Source: Neopusillimonas maritima
GTDB lineage: Bacteria > Pseudomonadota > Gammaproteobacteria > Burkholderiales > Burkholderiaceae_B
Assembly: GCF_003576595.1 (NCBI RefSeq)
Contig: NZ_NQOU01000002.1
Coordinates: 434,001 to 498,000, forward strand
Length of the DNA: 64,000 nucleotides
Reading direction: 5' to 3'
Part shown: positions 62,731 to 64,000 of the stretch, one piece after another
Layout of the letters: every line of letters starts with the position of its first letter
Numbering within the stretch: position 1 is the first letter of the stretch
The notes under the pieces: generated by a model
The model's database searches: none
What the model was told of the DNA's origin: nothing
What the model saw: only the letters and a program-made list of their open reading frames with translations
Translations under genes and position numbers: made by a program

Positions 62731-63973
62731 CCCCCTTTATGTATACCTGCAGCGTCCCGACACTGGGCAATGGGTAACGGTCGGCCGCTATAGCCTAGAC
62801 GCTTCGGGCCAGTTGGGCCGCTTTCTCTACGCACCCAGCTATCTGGAGGCAGGCTTCGGCTGGAGCATCGATCCCGTTAACCTGCCCTTAATCGCAGGAA
62901 ATCCAATTAATGCTACGCGCTATGGTGGTTTACATGACGTGTTACGCGATGCCTGTCCGGATTCCTGGGGGCGCTTACTGATTCAACGTGAACATGGTTT
63001 GGGCGATACTGCGCATTCGAGCGCCTATCTTTTGCTTGCAAGCAATGCGGATAGATGGGGAGCGCTGGCCATTGGCAAATCACCCAAGCCCTCGATTGCA
63101 AAGCTGTCCACGCCTAAGCTTGCACAACTGCCCGAGCTTTCAGAGGAATTGCTCGCCATGTATGAACGACGGCCCGCTGTAAACCCGCAATTGCGCCGGC
63201 GCCTCATGGCGACGCCCAGTATGGGTGGGGCCAGGCCCAAAGTAACTGTTCAAGATGGCAACGCGTATTGGCTGGTCAAACCTGTTTTGCCTTCAGACAC
63301 GGTAGATATTCCGTTACTTGAACATGTGGTGCAGCGCTGGGGGAAAGCTGCAGGATTGAACTTTGCCCATACAGAGCACGAATCTGCGGGGTCTGGATCA
63401 GGGCTTAGTGTTGTTCGCTCGTTGCGATTTGACCGCAGCGGCGATCAACGCATTATGGCGGTAAGCGGTGCTTCACTTTTGCAAACAGAATACCCCGGAG
63501 CGGCCGGCAGTGCGTCCTGGAGTTATCCCGTGCTGGCTACCGTACTACGCCAGATCGGCGCTCCCCTTGAGGATTCAATCGAGCTCTTTAGTCGGATGGT
63601 TTTTAACGCGGTGATCGGAAATGATGATGATCATCCGCGTAATCACGCGATTCACTACAGCCATGAACAGCGTCGCTGGCGCCTTACGCCGGCGTTCGAT
63701 GTTGTCCCCAATCCGGATTTCACTCCTTCCCATCTTGCATTACAGGTCTGTTTTGGTGATCGATCCATCAGTACCCAGAACATCCTCCGTGACGCTCAGT
63801 CTTTTGGGTTCGAATCTCAAGATCATGCTAAACAACATCTGGAAACGCTGCTGAACGATATAGAAGCCGGATATGAGGTCGTTGAATCTATGTTTACTGA
63901 AGGTTTACGATCATTGATGGGTGCAAGGCTTAATGAGGGAATTCGAAGGTTGCGAGTCGATTATTCTCCGTAA
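62717..63973 (+). CDS. hipA: HipA-type serine/threonine kinase toxin
   Basis: A 418-residue HipA-family kinase. The N-terminal subdomain has 'GRFLYAPSYLE'. The phosphate-binding loop 'SMGGARPKV' is near residues 168-176. The catalytic and Mg-binding segment 'GNDDDHPRNHA' starts at 301, and 'LTPAFDVVPN' follows. E. coli HipA phosphorylates glutamyl-tRNA synthetase and induces persistence; targets differ among homologues. All key motifs look intact. The ATG at 62717 is preferred; an ATG at 62699 would add six residues. The gene is complete, ending 27 bases before the window edge. Confidence 0.88.
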   Translation: MITSSPLYVYLQRPDTGQWVTVGRYSLDASGQLGRFLYAPSYLEAGFGWSIDPVNLPLIAGNPINATRYGGLHDVLRDACPDSWGRLLIQREHGLGDTAHSSAYLLLASNADRWGALAIGKSPKPSIAKLSTPKLAQLPELSEELLAMYERRPAVNPQLRRRLMATPSMGGARPKVTVQDGNAYWLVKPVLPSDTVDIPLLEHVVQRWGKAAGLNFAHTEHESAGSGSGLSVVRSLRFDRSGDQRIMAVSGASLLQTEYPGAAGSASWSYPVLATVLRQIGAPLEDSIELFSRMVFNAVIGNDDDHPRNHAIHYSHEQRRWRLTPAFDVVPNPDFTPSHLALQVCFGDRSISTQNILRDAQSFGFESQDHAKQHLETLLNDIEAGYEVVESMFTEGLRSLMGARLNEGIRRLRVDYSP

Positions 63974-64000
63974 CGCCGGGCCATTTCCTGAATAATCAAA

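Overview
The window looks like chromosomal DNA of a betaproteobacterium, probably Burkholderiales close to Alcaligenaceae/Bordetella. This is inferred from the uptake-system-rich aromatic catabolism genes and from an O-antigen locus whose WlbA/WbpB, WbpI, WbpE and WbpD-like enzymes resemble the Bordetella wlb (bpl) set. No rRNA, tRNA, CRISPR array, IS element or replication origin was seen. No gene-free stretch exceeds about 250 bases; the longest (20877-21053 and 58984-59221) hold only AT-rich promoter-like sequence.

Region 1 (1-19.5 kb) is a catabolic island of two convergent transcription units. The plus-strand unit (29-5810) encodes a DUF1116 protein, an SDR oxidoreductase, a VanA/DdmC-like Rieske oxygenase, a LivK-type binding protein, an adrenodoxin-type ferredoxin and a ferredoxin reductase. 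Together the last three redox genes make a three-component oxygenase. The minus-strand unit (19015 down to 5813, about 13 kb) starts with the two subunits of a hydroquinone 1,2-dioxygenase (HapC/HapD, PnpC/PnpD type) and an aldehyde dehydrogenase. It continues with a complete TRAP transporter, a complete branched-chain-type ABC importer and a sulfatase, and ends with a LysR regulator. The likely logic is uptake of an aromatic compound, conversion to a hydroquinone, ring cleavage and oxidation of the semialdehyde. The substrate is unknown and maleylacetate reductase is not in the window. A divergent DUF1902 gene, an EamA exporter and a bacteriohemerythrin follow.

Region 2 (21-27.6 kb) is an island of toxin-antitoxin genes, many eroded. 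It has two brnA antitoxins with remnants of brnT in front of them and a third brnA tail, a HigB-HigA-type toxin and antitoxin fused in one frame, a Xre/MbcA-DUF433-RES-like trio, an intact HigBA-type pair, and a small autotransporter.

Region 3 (27.7-60.7 kb) is a surface polysaccharide locus. It begins with LPS core-type glycosyltransferases (GT9, GT25) and a WaaL-like ligase. Next come a bacillosamine-type set (WbpM/PglF dehydratase, aminotransferase, NeuD/PglD acetyltransferase, PglC-type phosphosugar transferase), a Wzy-like polymerase, a Wzx-like flippase, and a GlmS-type glutaminase fused to a WbpG-type amidotransferase. The 2,3-diacetamido-uronic acid pathway (WlbA, WbpE, WbpD, WbpI types) is scattered across the locus. 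A more AT-rich minus-strand block (45.6-57.2 kb) adds an ABC exporter (Wzm and an unusually long Wzt), a sulfotransferase, a second epimerase, three glycosyltransferases and a second asparagine-synthase-like amidotransferase. Having both Wzx/Wzy and Wzm/Wzt machinery suggests two glycans or a mosaic locus. RmlD and RmlC follow without RmlA/RmlB.

Region 4 (60.7-64 kb) carries glucose-6-phosphate isomerase and a hipBA module whose promoter sits inside a perfect inverted repeat.
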